DNA of 64,000 nucleotides, taken from assembly GCA_934591895.1 (NCBI GenBank), contig CAKTPP010000001.1, positions 62,001 to 126,000 of the forward strand. Reading direction: 5' to 3'. A program made the translations under genes and the position numbers. Below are positions 1 through 7,845 of this stretch, one piece after another; within the stretch, counting starts at the first letter, position 1; each line of letters starts with the position of its first letter. The notes under the pieces were generated by a model. That model saw nothing but the letters and a program-made list of their open reading frames with translations. It made no database searches and was not told where the DNA came from. Source of the DNA: an uncultured Oscillospiraceae bacterium. Its GTDB lineage: Bacteria; Bacillota; Clostridia; Oscillospirales; Oscillospiraceae.

Positions 1-556
1 TCGACAGGATCGCGCTCTGGCTGTTGGCAAAGTAAAACCACCCGCGCAGACCGATCTGCTTGTTCGGGTAGGTGTAGGGATCGGTACCGGTCAGCGCGCT
101 GAGCAGCATGACGGCGGCAATGATCCAGAAGGCGGCGGTGATGCCGCGCTCCAGACTCGCATAGCCCTGCTTGCAGCGGCGCAGGAACGTGATGAACGCG
201 AGCGTGAACAGCGGCAGCTGGATAAAGCGGATGTAGTTGGTCGCGTCCGAGACGAGATTTGCCGCTGTAAACGGCGTATTGGCGCGCAGACAGGCAAACA
301 CGTGCCCCGCGTAGAGCGCGGCGCACACGGCGGCGCAGAGCCAGTAGACGCGGCGGCGCTGCGAGAGCAGAAAGCCCGCGAGCACGACGCCGAGAAAGAT
401 CAGCAGGCGCAGCGACAGCGTCAGCTTGCTGCCCCAGGACAGGTTCTGTGTCCAGAACGAAAGCACGTCCAGCAGCGGCTGAGCCGCACACAGACCCACC
501 ATCGCGCCGGGCAGCCAACGCGGGGCGGGGCGCTCCTGCGGCGTTATTGATTGCAT
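1..556 (-). CDS. O-antigen-ligase-like polytopic membrane protein (3' part outside window)
   Basis: The reading frame starts at ATG 556 and stays open to the window edge, giving about 185 N-terminal residues. These hold several hydrophobic segments (for example SLRLLIFLGVVLAGFLL, and a later FWIIAAVMLLSAL). A loop with TDPYTYPNKQ followed by GWFYFANSQSAIL resembles the conserved part of the Wzy/O-antigen-ligase-like membrane proteins (PF13425) of Firmicutes. Such proteins polymerise or ligate surface polysaccharide on the outer face of the membrane. No glycosyltransferase is visible because the neighbouring cluster lies outside the window. The family call rests on remembered motif similarity and hydropathy only; the C-terminal half is not seen. 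Confidence 0.62.
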   Translation of the reverse strand, partial: MQSITPQERPAPRWLPGAMVGLCAAQPLLDVLSFWTQNLSWGSKLTLSLRLLIFLGVVLAGFLLSQRRRVYWLCAAVCAALYAGHVFACLRANTPFTAANLVSDATNYIRFIQLPLFTLAFITFLRRCKQGYASLERGITAAFWIIAAVMLLSALTGTDPYTYPNKQIGLRGWFYFANSQSAILS

Positions 557-670
557 AGTTTTTCCTCTTTTTCTTACAGGATAGTTACACTCCATCTTAC
601 GCTTTTTTCGCGTTCAGGTCAACCTGTGCAGACGCGTTGTTTCTATAATTTTTATTAAGTATTGTATGCA

Positions 671-713
671 CGCCGCACCCCCGGCCGGAAAATGACCGGT
701 CGGGGGTGCGGCG
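671..713 (-). terminator. Strong GC hairpin between XRE gene and membrane gene
   Basis: An 18-bp near-perfect inverted repeat (arms 671-688 and 696-713, 7-nt loop) lies just after the stop of the XRE gene on the minus strand. It lacks a clear T-run, so it may be an inefficient terminator or an mRNA-stabilising hairpin. Confidence 0.55.
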
Positions 714-723
714 AAAACCATAT

Positions 724-1185
724 TTACAGCAGCTTGTCCGTTTCGTGCGTGTAGCTGCAGATGAGCTTGTCGAGCAGCCGCAGCAGCTCGGCGGCCTTTG
801 GCTCCGTGACGGCCTGCGCACGCAGCCGGTGCAGCCCGTCAATGGCCTCCTGACTCAGGCCGAGGGCGTTATATACGTCGCTCTCGCCGGCGCGCTGCGC
901 GTCCTCGCCGCCGATCTCGGTGTCAAAGCCGAGGAGAAAGTTCGGCGTCGTGTGGAAAAAGCGCGCGATGCGGCTCACGACCAGCGCCGACGGCACCGTG
1001 ACCTCGCGGCGGTCGTTGGGCTTGATGTATTTGCGCACGGCGGGACGGCTGATGTCGATCTCATCTGCCAGCTCCTGCGTGTTGACGGGCTTGCCGTACA
1101 CGTTGTTGCCGTTCATCAGATAGGTCAGCCGGTCGCGGAACACGTTGCCGAAACCGCTTGCGGCCTCGTCGATATCTCTGCCCAT
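724..1185 (-). CDS. XRE-family helix-turn-helix regulator
   Basis: A 153-aa cytoplasmic DNA-binding protein. Residues about 32-62 (NTQELADEIDISRPAVRKYIK) form a helix-turn-helix of Cro/C1 type, followed by a segment (LVVSRIARFFHTTPNFLLGFD) typical of the end of XRE domains. The remaining C-terminus is helical and unassigned. The start at 1185 has a GGAGGG ribosome site 7 nt upstream. It is divergent from the TIM-barrel gene at 1402, and a 9-bp inverted repeat lies in the shared promoter region, so autoregulation and control of that neighbour are plausible. The ligand is unknown. Confidence 0.85.
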   Translation of the reverse strand: MGRDIDEAASGFGNVFRDRLTYLMNGNNVYGKPVNTQELADEIDISRPAVRKYIKPNDRREVTVPSALVVSRIARFFHTTPNFLLGFDTEIGGEDAQRAGESDVYNALGLSQEAIDGLHRLRAQAVTEPKAAELLRLLDKLICSYTHETDKLL

Positions 1186-1241
1186 GAATGCGCCCTCCGT
1201 TCTTGCAGAAACAAAAAAATCATTTTTTTCGGAAAAAGACT

Positions 1242-1301
1242 TGACAAACCGTAAGAAATAGTTTATACCAAAGTTACGTTAATCAAAAACGAAACTTTGG
1301 T
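1242..1301 (+). promoter_or_regulatory. Promoter and inverted-repeat operator for the TIM-barrel gene
   Basis: TTGACA (1242-1247) and TATACC (1264-1269) are spaced by 16 nt. A perfect 9-bp inverted repeat, ACCAAAGTT (1267-1275) and AACTTTGGT (1293-1301), overlaps the -10 box and the start-point region. A weaker minus-strand -10 (TATAAA) for the divergent XRE gene lies in the same stretch, so one operator could control both directions. Confidence 0.55.
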
Positions 1302-1401
1302 TTCTATCTACAGGCCGGATGCAACTTTTCTGATCATCAGTTAAGCACAACCGCCTGCAAAAGTCAAGACATATCCCCCAAAACCGTAAGGAGGTAATCT
1401 T

Positions 1402-2235
1402 ATGAGCAAGAACCGCGATCTGATTTATGATATGACCGATGCTCCGGAGACGGAGGACTTCACGCCGCTTGACAGCGAGCCGCTGCAGCTCGGCGGCATC
1501 GGCGGTGATGAGCCTGCCGCAGACGACCGTCAGGTGATGACGCCGGGCGACGTGCATGTCGCGCCGCAGATGCCCACGCCGATCGACGGCACGCTGCGCC
1601 AGTTCGCGCTGCGCGTGCCGGGCGTGATCGACGAGTGCAGCGGCATCATGGTGTTCGGCAAGCGCATCAAGTCGCTGGTCTTTTCGACCGACCTGAGCAT
1701 CATCCACAACGTCAACGCCGACGCGGTGTTTGCGGTCTATCCCTTCACGCCGCAGCCGATCATCACGCAGGCGCTGCTCATGGCGAGCGACCTGCCGGTG
1801 TTCGTCGGCGTCGGCGGCGGGCTCACAACGGGAAAGCGCGTCGTAAACCTCGCCATGTACGCCGAGATGCAGGGCGCGACCGGCGTGGTCGTCAATGCGC
1901 CGACGCCGGGGCGCATCCTCAACCGCATCCGCAGCAGCGTTGATGTGCCGGTCGTGGTCACGGTGGCCAATTCCGACACGAACTACCGCCACCGCATCGA
2001 GGACGGCGCTGCGATCATGAACGTGGCCGCCGGTGCGCAGACACCGGAGATCGTGGCGGAGATCCGCGAGCGCTTCCCGGATTACCCCATCATTGCGACC
2101 GGCGGCGCGGACGAGGAGAGCATCCGCGCCACGATCCGCGCGGGCGCCAACGCGATCGTCTGGACGCCGCCGTCGAGCGCGGAGCTGTTTCGTGACGTGA
2201 TGAAAAACTACCGCGAGGGCAAGCCGCATCCCTGA
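1402..2235 (+). CDS. TIM-barrel protein of unknown function (hydrolase/GlpP-like fold)
   Basis: A 277-aa protein preceded by AAGGAGGT 8 nt before the ATG. About 65 polar N-terminal residues precede a beta/alpha-barrel-like core: alternating strands such as ADAVFAVYPF, LPVFVGVGGGLTTGK, ATGVVVNAPTP, VPVVVTVAN and PIIATGGADEESIRATIRAGANAIVWTPP. The glycine-rich GVGGG and TGGAD loops resemble phosphate-binding loops of barrel enzymes. Similar Firmicute proteins are annotated only as 'hydrolase'; some relation to GlpP-type barrels is possible. No catalytic assignment can be made. It is monocistronic, flanked by its own promoter and a terminator, and lies opposite an XRE regulator that may control it. 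Confidence 0.6.
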   Translation: MSKNRDLIYDMTDAPETEDFTPLDSEPLQLGGIGGDEPAADDRQVMTPGDVHVAPQMPTPIDGTLRQFALRVPGVIDECSGIMVFGKRIKSLVFSTDLSIIHNVNADAVFAVYPFTPQPIITQALLMASDLPVFVGVGGGLTTGKRVVNLAMYAEMQGATGVVVNAPTPGRILNRIRSSVDVPVVVTVANSDTNYRHRIEDGAAIMNVAAGAQTPEIVAEIRERFPDYPIIATGGADEESIRATIRAGANAIVWTPPSSAELFRDVMKNYREGKPHP

Positions 2236-2291
2236 TTCCGAACTGCTTTCTCTTCTTTCTCTTTCTGTTTGTCCCTGTTACCCGCGCGCGA

Positions 2292-2336
2292 GAGGCGCAG
2301 CCGCACATCCGGCAGGATGTGTGACTGCGCCTCTTT
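2292..2336. terminator. Bidirectional terminator between convergent genes
   Basis: A long interrupted hairpin (outer arms GAGGCGCAG and CTGCGCCTC, inner arms CACATCC and GGATGTG) followed by TTTT on the plus strand. It ends the TIM-barrel gene and can also fold at the 3' end of the convergent lipase gene. Confidence 0.8.
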
Positions 2337-2356
2337 TGCGGTTTCTTATCTTGGTT

Positions 2357-4243
2357 TTACAGTGCACAGAGCACGACACACGCCTGCTCGCGCGTCATGC
2401 TCTCGCGCGGGCGGAAGCTGCCGTCGGGCATGCCGCTGATCACGCCGGCACGCTGCAGCGTCTGCACGGCGGGCAGGGCGTAGGCTGCGATGTCACCGGC
2501 GTCCGTGAACGTGACGGCCGGAACGTCCGCGCCGAGCCGGATGCCGAAGCGCTCGGCGTAGCGGCAGACGATGACGGCCATGTCCTGCCGGGAGATGTCG
2601 GCGTCGGGTGCAAACTTGCCCTCCGCGACACCGGAGACGATGCCGTTTTCCGCAGCCCAGCCGACATAGGGCGCGTACCACGCGCTCGCGGGTACGTCGG
2701 TGAATTGATCCGTCCTGTACGCGGACACGTCCGCGCCCTGCAGCGCGGCGAGCGTGGTCACAAACTGCGCGCGCGTCATGTTCGCTGCGGGGGCGAAGGT
2801 CGTGGCCGTTGTGCCGGAGACGACGCCCGCGTCATAGAGCTGCCTGATGTACGGATAGCTCCAGCGGCTCTCGGGCACGTCCGTGAACGGGAAGGGTGTC
2901 CCGTCCGGCTGCACGGCACGGTAGGTGCTGTAGATGTCGTCCATCAGATTCAGATAGAACAGGTGCGTCTGCACGATGCTCTTGTTGGCGATGCCGCCGA
3001 CGAACTGCAAATGGTCGGCGCGTGTGACGGGCATGACGTACCAGACGCCGGGGCGGAAGGCGATATCGGAGTAGCCGTCATAGTTGACCCAGCCCTGTGA
3101 GCCGTCCTGCTTGCGGCACTCGGTGGTGTTTTTGTCCGTCGTGGTCGGATAGAGGGCGGAGACGGTGTTGACCAGCCCGTCGTTCGGCAGCCAGCTGCGG
3201 TCGATATAGATGCCGCCGGCGGTGTACTTGTCATAGTATTTGCCCATGTTGTACGAAAACGACAGCATCAGCGCGCACATACCGTTCGACGGGATGGCAG
3301 ACACCGTGGGATAGTGGTTGCCGGTGCGCGGATCGGTCGAGGTCTGGTCGCCCGCGTAGGAGAAATAGTAGACGTTCGGCTGGATGGCGATGCCCTTGTT
3401 GATCTCGAGCGACTTGTCGATCGTGAGGTCAAGGAAGGCGTTGTCGTTGTGCGACAGGAAGTCCGAGTGCAGCACGCGCTCGAGCGCCTGCGCGAAGGTC
3501 TCATTGTCATCCTTGCGGATGCCGAACTGATCGAGCTGGAAATCATACACACCCTTGAGCTTGGACAGCCCCAGCGCCTTGGATGCGGAGGTCGCAAGCT
3601 CGGCCGCGGCCTTTGTGAAGTCCGCGTTGCATTCAATGAACGACGTGCCGTTGTGCGGCGCGGCGATGGCGGTCAGCGAGTGCACCCAGCTGCCCTTGCC
3701 GCCGAGGAAAAACGGGCTTGGCTCGACGCCGGCGGCCCTGGCTGCGGCGACCTCCTCCGGACAGCCGTTGGTGAGGATCTCAAGAAAGAGGCGCGTGGTC
3801 GCGCCGCCGAAGCTGTGGCCGACGAGGTTCACGGCGCGCTCTGTGCCCCAGCCGTCAAAGAGCGGCTGCTCGTAGTCGATGCCGTAGCGCTCGTGGCCGA
3901 AGTCCTGAGCATGCCTGACGCCGTAGTCCGTGCGTGTTCCGGCAAGCTGCGCATAGAGCTCGCACGCGCGGTCCCACGCGCTCGAGAGCGGGCCGACGGA
4001 GGCGGCATACGTTTCGTAGCCCTTCGCGGACAGATAGTCCGTCAGGCTGCCGGTGGTCAAGCCCCAGTATGGCATGATGCGGTAGACCTTGTCGCGCTGT
4101 CCCCAGCCGAGCAGACCGTGCACGAAGACGACCGGGTCGTCCGGGCGGGTCTGATCGTCCGCGGCGGCGGCCGGGACGGCACACAGGCTCAGCGCGAGCA
4201 CCGCTGTCAGCAGCAGACACAAAAGCCGACGTGTTCTTTTCAT
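2357..4243 (-). CDS. Secreted SLH-anchored lipase (family I.5-like), paralog 1
   Basis: A 628-aa exported protein. Residues 1-28 are a signal peptide (KRTRR, hydrophobic core, AVPAAA). The alpha/beta-hydrolase part (about 35-430) begins VVFVHGLLGWGQRDKVY and has the nucleophile elbow GHSFGG with Ser about 144, a PNDGLVNTVSALYP segment likely holding the acid, and RADHLQF likely holding the catalytic His. This order matches staphylococcal/Geobacillus-type lipases. Three SLH repeats follow (about 450, 512 and 579 to the end), so the enzyme should bind secondary cell-wall polymer on the surface. The start at 4243 has AAGGGGG upstream. It shares the same architecture and many identical stretches with the 5235-7091 protein. 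The substrate (lipid ester) is inferred from family only. Confidence 0.86.
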   Translation of the reverse strand: MKRTRRLLCLLLTAVLALSLCAVPAAAADDQTRPDDPVVFVHGLLGWGQRDKVYRIMPYWGLTTGSLTDYLSAKGYETYAASVGPLSSAWDRACELYAQLAGTRTDYGVRHAQDFGHERYGIDYEQPLFDGWGTERAVNLVGHSFGGATTRLFLEILTNGCPEEVAAARAAGVEPSPFFLGGKGSWVHSLTAIAAPHNGTSFIECNADFTKAAAELATSASKALGLSKLKGVYDFQLDQFGIRKDDNETFAQALERVLHSDFLSHNDNAFLDLTIDKSLEINKGIAIQPNVYYFSYAGDQTSTDPRTGNHYPTVSAIPSNGMCALMLSFSYNMGKYYDKYTAGGIYIDRSWLPNDGLVNTVSALYPTTTDKNTTECRKQDGSQGWVNYDGYSDIAFRPGVWYVMPVTRADHLQFVGGIANKSIVQTHLFYLNLMDDIYSTYRAVQPDGTPFPFTDVPESRWSYPYIRQLYDAGVVSGTTATTFAPAANMTRAQFVTTLAALQGADVSAYRTDQFTDVPASAWYAPYVGWAAENGIVSGVAEGKFAPDADISRQDMAVIVCRYAERFGIRLGADVPAVTFTDAGDIAAYALPAVQTLQRAGVISGMPDGSFRPRESMTREQACVVLCAL

Positions 4244-4309
4244 GGTTTACCCCCTTGTCTTGGTGTTTTCACAGTTTCATCCTTCTCACAGAACCGGCAA
4301 TGTGTCTAT

Positions 4310-4338
4310 ATTATACTTGGCAAAACTGTTGAATGCAA
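4310..4338 (-). promoter_or_regulatory. Promoter of SLH lipase 1
   Basis: On the minus strand TTGCAT (4338-4333), a 17-nt spacer and TATAAT (4315-4310) lie about 67 nt upstream of the lipase start codon. Confidence 0.65.
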
Positions 4339-4372
4339 GACGTTTTGACGAAAACCTGTCGTGCATCTGCGC

Positions 4373-4400
4373 AAAAATCTCCCCGCACGGCGGTGCGGGG
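4373..4400 (-). terminator. Terminator of the RluA-type synthase gene
   Basis: The minus strand folds an 8-bp hairpin (arms CCCCGCAC/GTGCGGGG, 4381-4400) followed by a T-rich run at 4380-4373. Its upstream arm belongs to the tandem repeat at 4393-4458. Confidence 0.78.
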
Positions 4401-4458
4401 AGCGTCAGTCGGCAGTGCGGGGAGCGTCAGTCGGCAAATCAGGGAGCGTCAGTCGGCA
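4393..4458. repeat. Three tandem 22-bp repeats over a gene end and terminator arm
   Basis: Units at 4393-4414 and 4415-4436 are identical; 4437-4458 differs mainly in its first five bases. Each unit contains the codons for Ala-Asp plus TGA read on the minus strand, so the pseudouridine synthase stop codon sits in the outermost copy. The two inner copies add the terminator arm. This looks like replication slippage. Confidence 0.9.
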
Positions 4459-5096
4459 AATCCGGTAAATTGATCCCACGGATAGCAGTCCGGCGGCTGC
4501 TGCTCAAAGCAGAGCACCTCGCCGGTCTCGGGGTGGGCAAAGTGCAGACAGTGCGACCAGAGCGCGATGGCGCCGTCGTCTGGCAGGGTGCTGTACTTTT
4601 TGTCGCCCCAGAGCGGCAGACCGCGCGACGAGAACTGGCAGCGGATCTGGTGCGTGCGTCCGGTCTGCAGATAGATGCGCACGAGCGAGAGCTCCGCGCG
4701 CGTACCGAGCACATCGTAGTCGAGCACGGCCTCCTGCACGCCCTTGGCCATCTTGTCCGTGACGTAGGTCTTGCGCTCGTTCGGATCGCGGCGCAGCAGG
4801 TCGCGGTAGGTGCCCTGCAGCGGAGAAGGCTCTCCGTGCACGACGGCCAGATACGTCTTGCCGAAGTCGTGCCCGCGGATCTGCGCCGAGAGCTTTGATG
4901 CGGCGGCCGGGGTGCGCGCAAGTACCATCAGCCCGCTGACCACGCGGTCGAGCCGGTGCACGGTGCGCACGCAGGCGTTCGGGTCGCCGAGCGCCTGACG
5001 CACCAGCTCGGGCACGCCGCCCGGCTCGTCCGTGGACAGTACGCCCGCCGGCTTGATGCACACAAGGATGCTGTTGTCCTGATAGAGAATGTCCAT
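4449..5096 (-). CDS. RluA-family RNA pseudouridine synthase
   Basis: A 215-aa enzyme that isomerises uridine to pseudouridine in rRNA or tRNA. It starts MDILYQDNSILVCIKPAGVLS, the usual beginning of RluA proteins without an S4 domain. The catalytic motif is HRLDRVVSGLMVLART, with the nucleophilic Asp in HRLD; later family motifs are FGKTYLAVVHG, LVRIYLQTGRTHQIR and LPLWGDKKY. The ATG at 5096 was chosen because GAGG lies 7 nt before it; an upstream in-frame ATG at 5135 lacks a good site. It lies between the two lipase genes, each with its own promoter, so no functional link is implied. The RNA target cannot be read from sequence. Confidence 0.9.
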   Translation of the reverse strand: MDILYQDNSILVCIKPAGVLSTDEPGGVPELVRQALGDPNACVRTVHRLDRVVSGLMVLARTPAAASKLSAQIRGHDFGKTYLAVVHGEPSPLQGTYRDLLRRDPNERKTYVTDKMAKGVQEAVLDYDVLGTRAELSLVRIYLQTGRTHQIRCQFSSRGLPLWGDKKYSTLPDDGAIALWSHCLHFAHPETGEVLCFEQQPPDCYPWDQFTGFAD

Positions 5097-5186
5097 GTCG
5101 TCGCCTCGTTTTTCAGTCTGCCGCGAGTATACCACAAATGCGTCCCGCGGGCAACAGCGGTGTCCGGCGGATGACCGCGCAGGATA

Positions 5187-5220
5187 TAAAAAACCGCTCC
5201 CCCGTGTTGGGAGAGCGGTT
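5187..5220 (-). terminator. Terminator of SLH lipase 2
   Basis: On the minus strand a hairpin with AACCGCTC/GAGCGGTT arms is followed by a six-T run (5193-5188), directly after the lipase stop codon at 5235. Confidence 0.85.
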
Positions 5221-5234
5221 CATGAGACCGGATC

Positions 5235-7091
5235 TTACAGAGCGCACAGCATGACGCACGCCTGCTCGCGGGTGGCGGTGCTGTACGGCCGGAAGCTGCC
5301 GTCGGGCATGCCGCTGATGACGCCCGCGCGGTGCAGCGCCTGCACGGCGGGCAGGGCGTAGGCCGCGACGCTGCTCTCATCCGTGAAGGGCGTGACCGTC
5401 TGCTGCTGCAGGTGCAGCTCATAGCGCTGCGCGTAGCTGTAGAGCATCACGGCCATGTCCTGACGCGAGATGCTGGCGTCGGGGGAGAAGGTCGTGGCGC
5501 TCGTGCCGCTGACGATGCCGTTGGCGAGCGCCCAGTTGACGTAGGGCGCATACCACGCGCTTTCGGGCACGTCGCGGAACGGGGTGGCCGGATACTTCGA
5601 CACGTCCGCCTTTGCCAGTCCTGCGAGCATGGTCACGAACTGCGCGCGCGTGACGTCACCGGCCGGGTCAAAGGTCGTGGCGCTCGTGCCGGCGACAACG
5701 CCCGCATCATACATCTTCTTGATGTACGCGTAGCTCCAGCGGTCGGCTGCCACATCCGTGAACGGCAGACCGGACGCCGTGCTCACGTGGGAGAGGTTGT
5801 CCATCAGGCTCAGGTAGAACTGGCGCAGTGCCGTCACGCTCTGCGACGCCATATCGGGCACGGGCATGCCGGCGATGAAGTTGCCGTGGTCATAGTGGCG
5901 CACGGGCATCACGTTCCATACACCGGGCTGATAGCTGACGTTGGAGTAGCCGTCCTGCTGCACATAGCCGGTCCGGCCGGTCTTGGTCAGGCAGCGGCCG
6001 GCGCTGTCGGTCGGGTACAGGGCGGAGACGGTGTTGACAAGCCCGTCGTTCGGCGCCCAGGTCTTGTCGATGCGGAAGCCGCCCGCGGTCGTCCGGTCAT
6101 AGCAGCTGCACATCTTGTTTGCAAACGGCACGAACAGCGGCGTCATGTCGGCGGCCGAGGTGCGCTCGCCGGTGACGCTGCTCTGGCGCGTCTTGTCGCC
6201 GGCGTAGGAGAAGTAGTAGACGTTGGGCTGGATCTCGATATCGTCGTTGAGCTCCAGCGCACGGTCGATCGTCAGGTCACGGAAGACGTTGTCGTTGTGC
6301 GACAGGAAGTCCGAGTGCAGCACACGGTCGAGCGCCTCGAGCACGGTCTCGCCGTCCTTGCGGTAGAAGCCGAACTGCTCGAGCTGGAAGTCATACACGC
6401 CCTTGAAGTCCGAGATGCCCAGCAGCTTTGCCATCGCGGTCGCGGACTCAGCCGCAAACTGCGCCATGTTGTCGCAGCACTCAAGGAAGGTCGTGCCGTT
6501 GTGCGGGGCTGCCAGCGTCGTCAGGGAATAGACCCAGTCGGCCTTGCCGCCCTCAAAGAAGGGGGAGACCTCCGTGCCGGCGGCCTTGGCCGCGGTCTGC
6601 TCCGCAGCAGAGCCGTCGGCGAGGATGTCGAGGAACAGGCGGATCGTCGCGCCGCCGAAGCTGTGGCCGACGAGGTTGATCTTCTTGCTTGCGCTCCAGC
6701 CCTCGAACAGCGGCTTGTCGTATGTCACGCCGTAGCGCGCGTGGCCGTATTCGGCGCTGTGTGCCGCGCCGTAGTCCACGGTCGTGCCGGTGAGCTGGGC
6801 GTAGAGCTCGCACGCGCGGTCCCACGCGCTCGAGAGCGGGCCGACGGAGGCGGCGTAGCTCTCATAGCCTTTGCCGGTCATGTACGGCATCAGGTCGGTC
6901 GCCAGACCCCAGTAGGGGGCGACGGAATAGATCTGGTCGCGTTCGCCCCAGCCCATCAGACCGTGGACATAGACCGTCGGGTAGCGCGTCGCGCCGGACT
7001 GCGTGTTTGCGGCGGCTGCCGGCAGGAGCAGCAGACTCCCGGTCATCACCAGCGCGAGCAGCAGACACAAAAATTTCTTGCTCTTTTTCAT
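5235..7091 (-). CDS. Secreted SLH-anchored lipase (family I.5-like), paralog 2
   Basis: A 618-aa exported protein with the same plan as the 2357-4243 product: signal peptide (MKKSKKFLCLLLALVM to PAAA), lipase core starting YPTVYVHGLMGWGERD, nucleophile elbow GHSFGG, acid region PNDGLVNTVSALYP, His region HYDHGNF, then three SLH repeats. The start was moved from the longest frame (7217) to ATG 7091 because a signal peptide begins exactly there and GGAAAGGAA precedes it. Long stretches such as VGPLSSAWDRACELYAQL are identical to paralog 1, so the two arose by gene duplication; their active-site flanks and SLH parts differ. Confidence 0.86.
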   Translation of the reverse strand: MKKSKKFLCLLLALVMTGSLLLLPAAAANTQSGATRYPTVYVHGLMGWGERDQIYSVAPYWGLATDLMPYMTGKGYESYAASVGPLSSAWDRACELYAQLTGTTVDYGAAHSAEYGHARYGVTYDKPLFEGWSASKKINLVGHSFGGATIRLFLDILADGSAAEQTAAKAAGTEVSPFFEGGKADWVYSLTTLAAPHNGTTFLECCDNMAQFAAESATAMAKLLGISDFKGVYDFQLEQFGFYRKDGETVLEALDRVLHSDFLSHNDNVFRDLTIDRALELNDDIEIQPNVYYFSYAGDKTRQSSVTGERTSAADMTPLFVPFANKMCSCYDRTTAGGFRIDKTWAPNDGLVNTVSALYPTDSAGRCLTKTGRTGYVQQDGYSNVSYQPGVWNVMPVRHYDHGNFIAGMPVPDMASQSVTALRQFYLSLMDNLSHVSTASGLPFTDVAADRWSYAYIKKMYDAGVVAGTSATTFDPAGDVTRAQFVTMLAGLAKADVSKYPATPFRDVPESAWYAPYVNWALANGIVSGTSATTFSPDASISRQDMAVMLYSYAQRYELHLQQQTVTPFTDESSVAAYALPAVQALHRAGVISGMPDGSFRPYSTATREQACVMLCAL

Positions 7092-7155
7092 GGTGTTGTG
7101 CACATTCCTTTCCGGCGCGCCGGAGCGCGCTGTAATTTTCTTGCTTCTTTCATAT

Positions 7156-7184
7156 ATTATAGTATCGCGTGTGAGGATTTTCAA
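7156..7184 (-). promoter_or_regulatory. Promoter of SLH lipase 2
   Basis: Minus-strand TTGAAA (7184-7179), 17-nt spacer, TATAAT (7161-7156), about 65 nt upstream of the chosen ATG. This also supports the shorter start, because the promoter lies inside the longer reading frame. Confidence 0.68.
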
Positions 7185-7284
7185 TCCGGACAGCATGCTT
7201 GTTTTGTGCCAATTCATTAAAAGCGTGAGATTTTGTTACAGCAAAATGAAGCTGTCCAAAGTTCTGATCTGCTGTCTGCGCGCA

Positions 7285-7318
7285 CAAAAAAACGTCCTCC
7301 GATCGCTTCGGAGGACGT
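7285..7318 (-). terminator. Terminator downstream of ogt
   Basis: Inverted repeat with 11-bp arms (7292-7302 and 7308-7318) followed on the minus strand by a seven-T run. It lies about 70 bp after the ogt stop, separated from it by the repeat remnant at 7319-7353. Confidence 0.82.
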
Positions 7319-7353
7319 CAGCCTGTCAAAGAACCTCGCAGCCTTTCGCCGCC
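7319..7353 (+). repeat. 5' remnant of the terminator-associated hairpin element
   Basis: Directly after the terminator hairpin, 7319-7341 matches the first 23 bases of the full elements at 22575, 38777 and 57343 (CAGCYTGTCAAAGARCCTCG type), and a short TTTCGCCGCC piece of hairpin 1 follows. The rest of the element and a second terminator copy are missing. The remaining bases up to the ogt stop show nothing else recognisable. Confidence 0.6.
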
Positions 7354-7389
7354 AGGGTGATACCGGCGGCCGCGTTTTCGGCCGGTTCT

Positions 7390-7845
7390 CTACTTTAATT
7401 CTGTGATCCCCTCGAGCGCCAGCAGGCGGCGCTTTGTCTCCAGACCGCCGGCGTAGCCCGTGAGCGAGCCGTCCGCGCCGATGACGCGGTGGCAGGGGAT
7501 GAGGATCGGCAGCGGGTTGCGGTGATTTGCCATGCCGACGGCGCGCGCTGCCCGCGGGCTGCCGATGGCGGCGGCGATCGCGCCGTAGCTGCGCGTCTCG
7601 CCGTAGGGGATCGTGCGCAGCGCCGCCCACACGCGCAGCTCGAACGCCGTGCCGTGCGGATCGAGCGGCAGGTCGAACGTGCGCCGCGTGCGCGCAAAGT
7701 ATTCGCGCAGCTGCGCCTCGGCCGCGTCAAGCAGCGCCGAGGCGTCCTGCGCGCCCTGTGCGCCGAAGCGGACGGCCGTGACGGCCTCCGCCGATGCGGT
7801 GAGCGTCAGTGCGCCGACGGGCGTCTCGATCGTGCGCGTGCTCAC
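7390..7845 (-). CDS. ogt: Methylated-DNA--protein-cysteine methyltransferase
   Basis: A 151-aa suicide DNA-repair protein that transfers the alkyl group from O6-alkylguanine to its own cysteine. The active-site motif is LIPCHRVIGADGSLTGYAGG (Cys about 121), and the N-terminal motif of the DNA-binding half is GTAFELRVWAALRTIPYGETRSYGAIA. There is no Ada regulatory domain. The start is GTG, overlapping the TGA of the upstream gene (GTGA), so the pair is translationally coupled. Confidence 0.95.
   Translation of the reverse strand: MSTRTIETPVGALTLTASAEAVTAVRFGAQGAQDASALLDAAEAQLREYFARTRRTFDLPLDPHGTAFELRVWAALRTIPYGETRSYGAIAAAIGSPRAARAVGMANHRNPLPILIPCHRVIGADGSLTGYAGGLETKRRLLALEGITELK

Noticed and set aside
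5331..7220. Open frame of about 630 codons antisense to SLH lipase 2
   Set aside because: Shadow of the lipase gene; composition is Arg/Val/Ala-rich with no recognisable domain.
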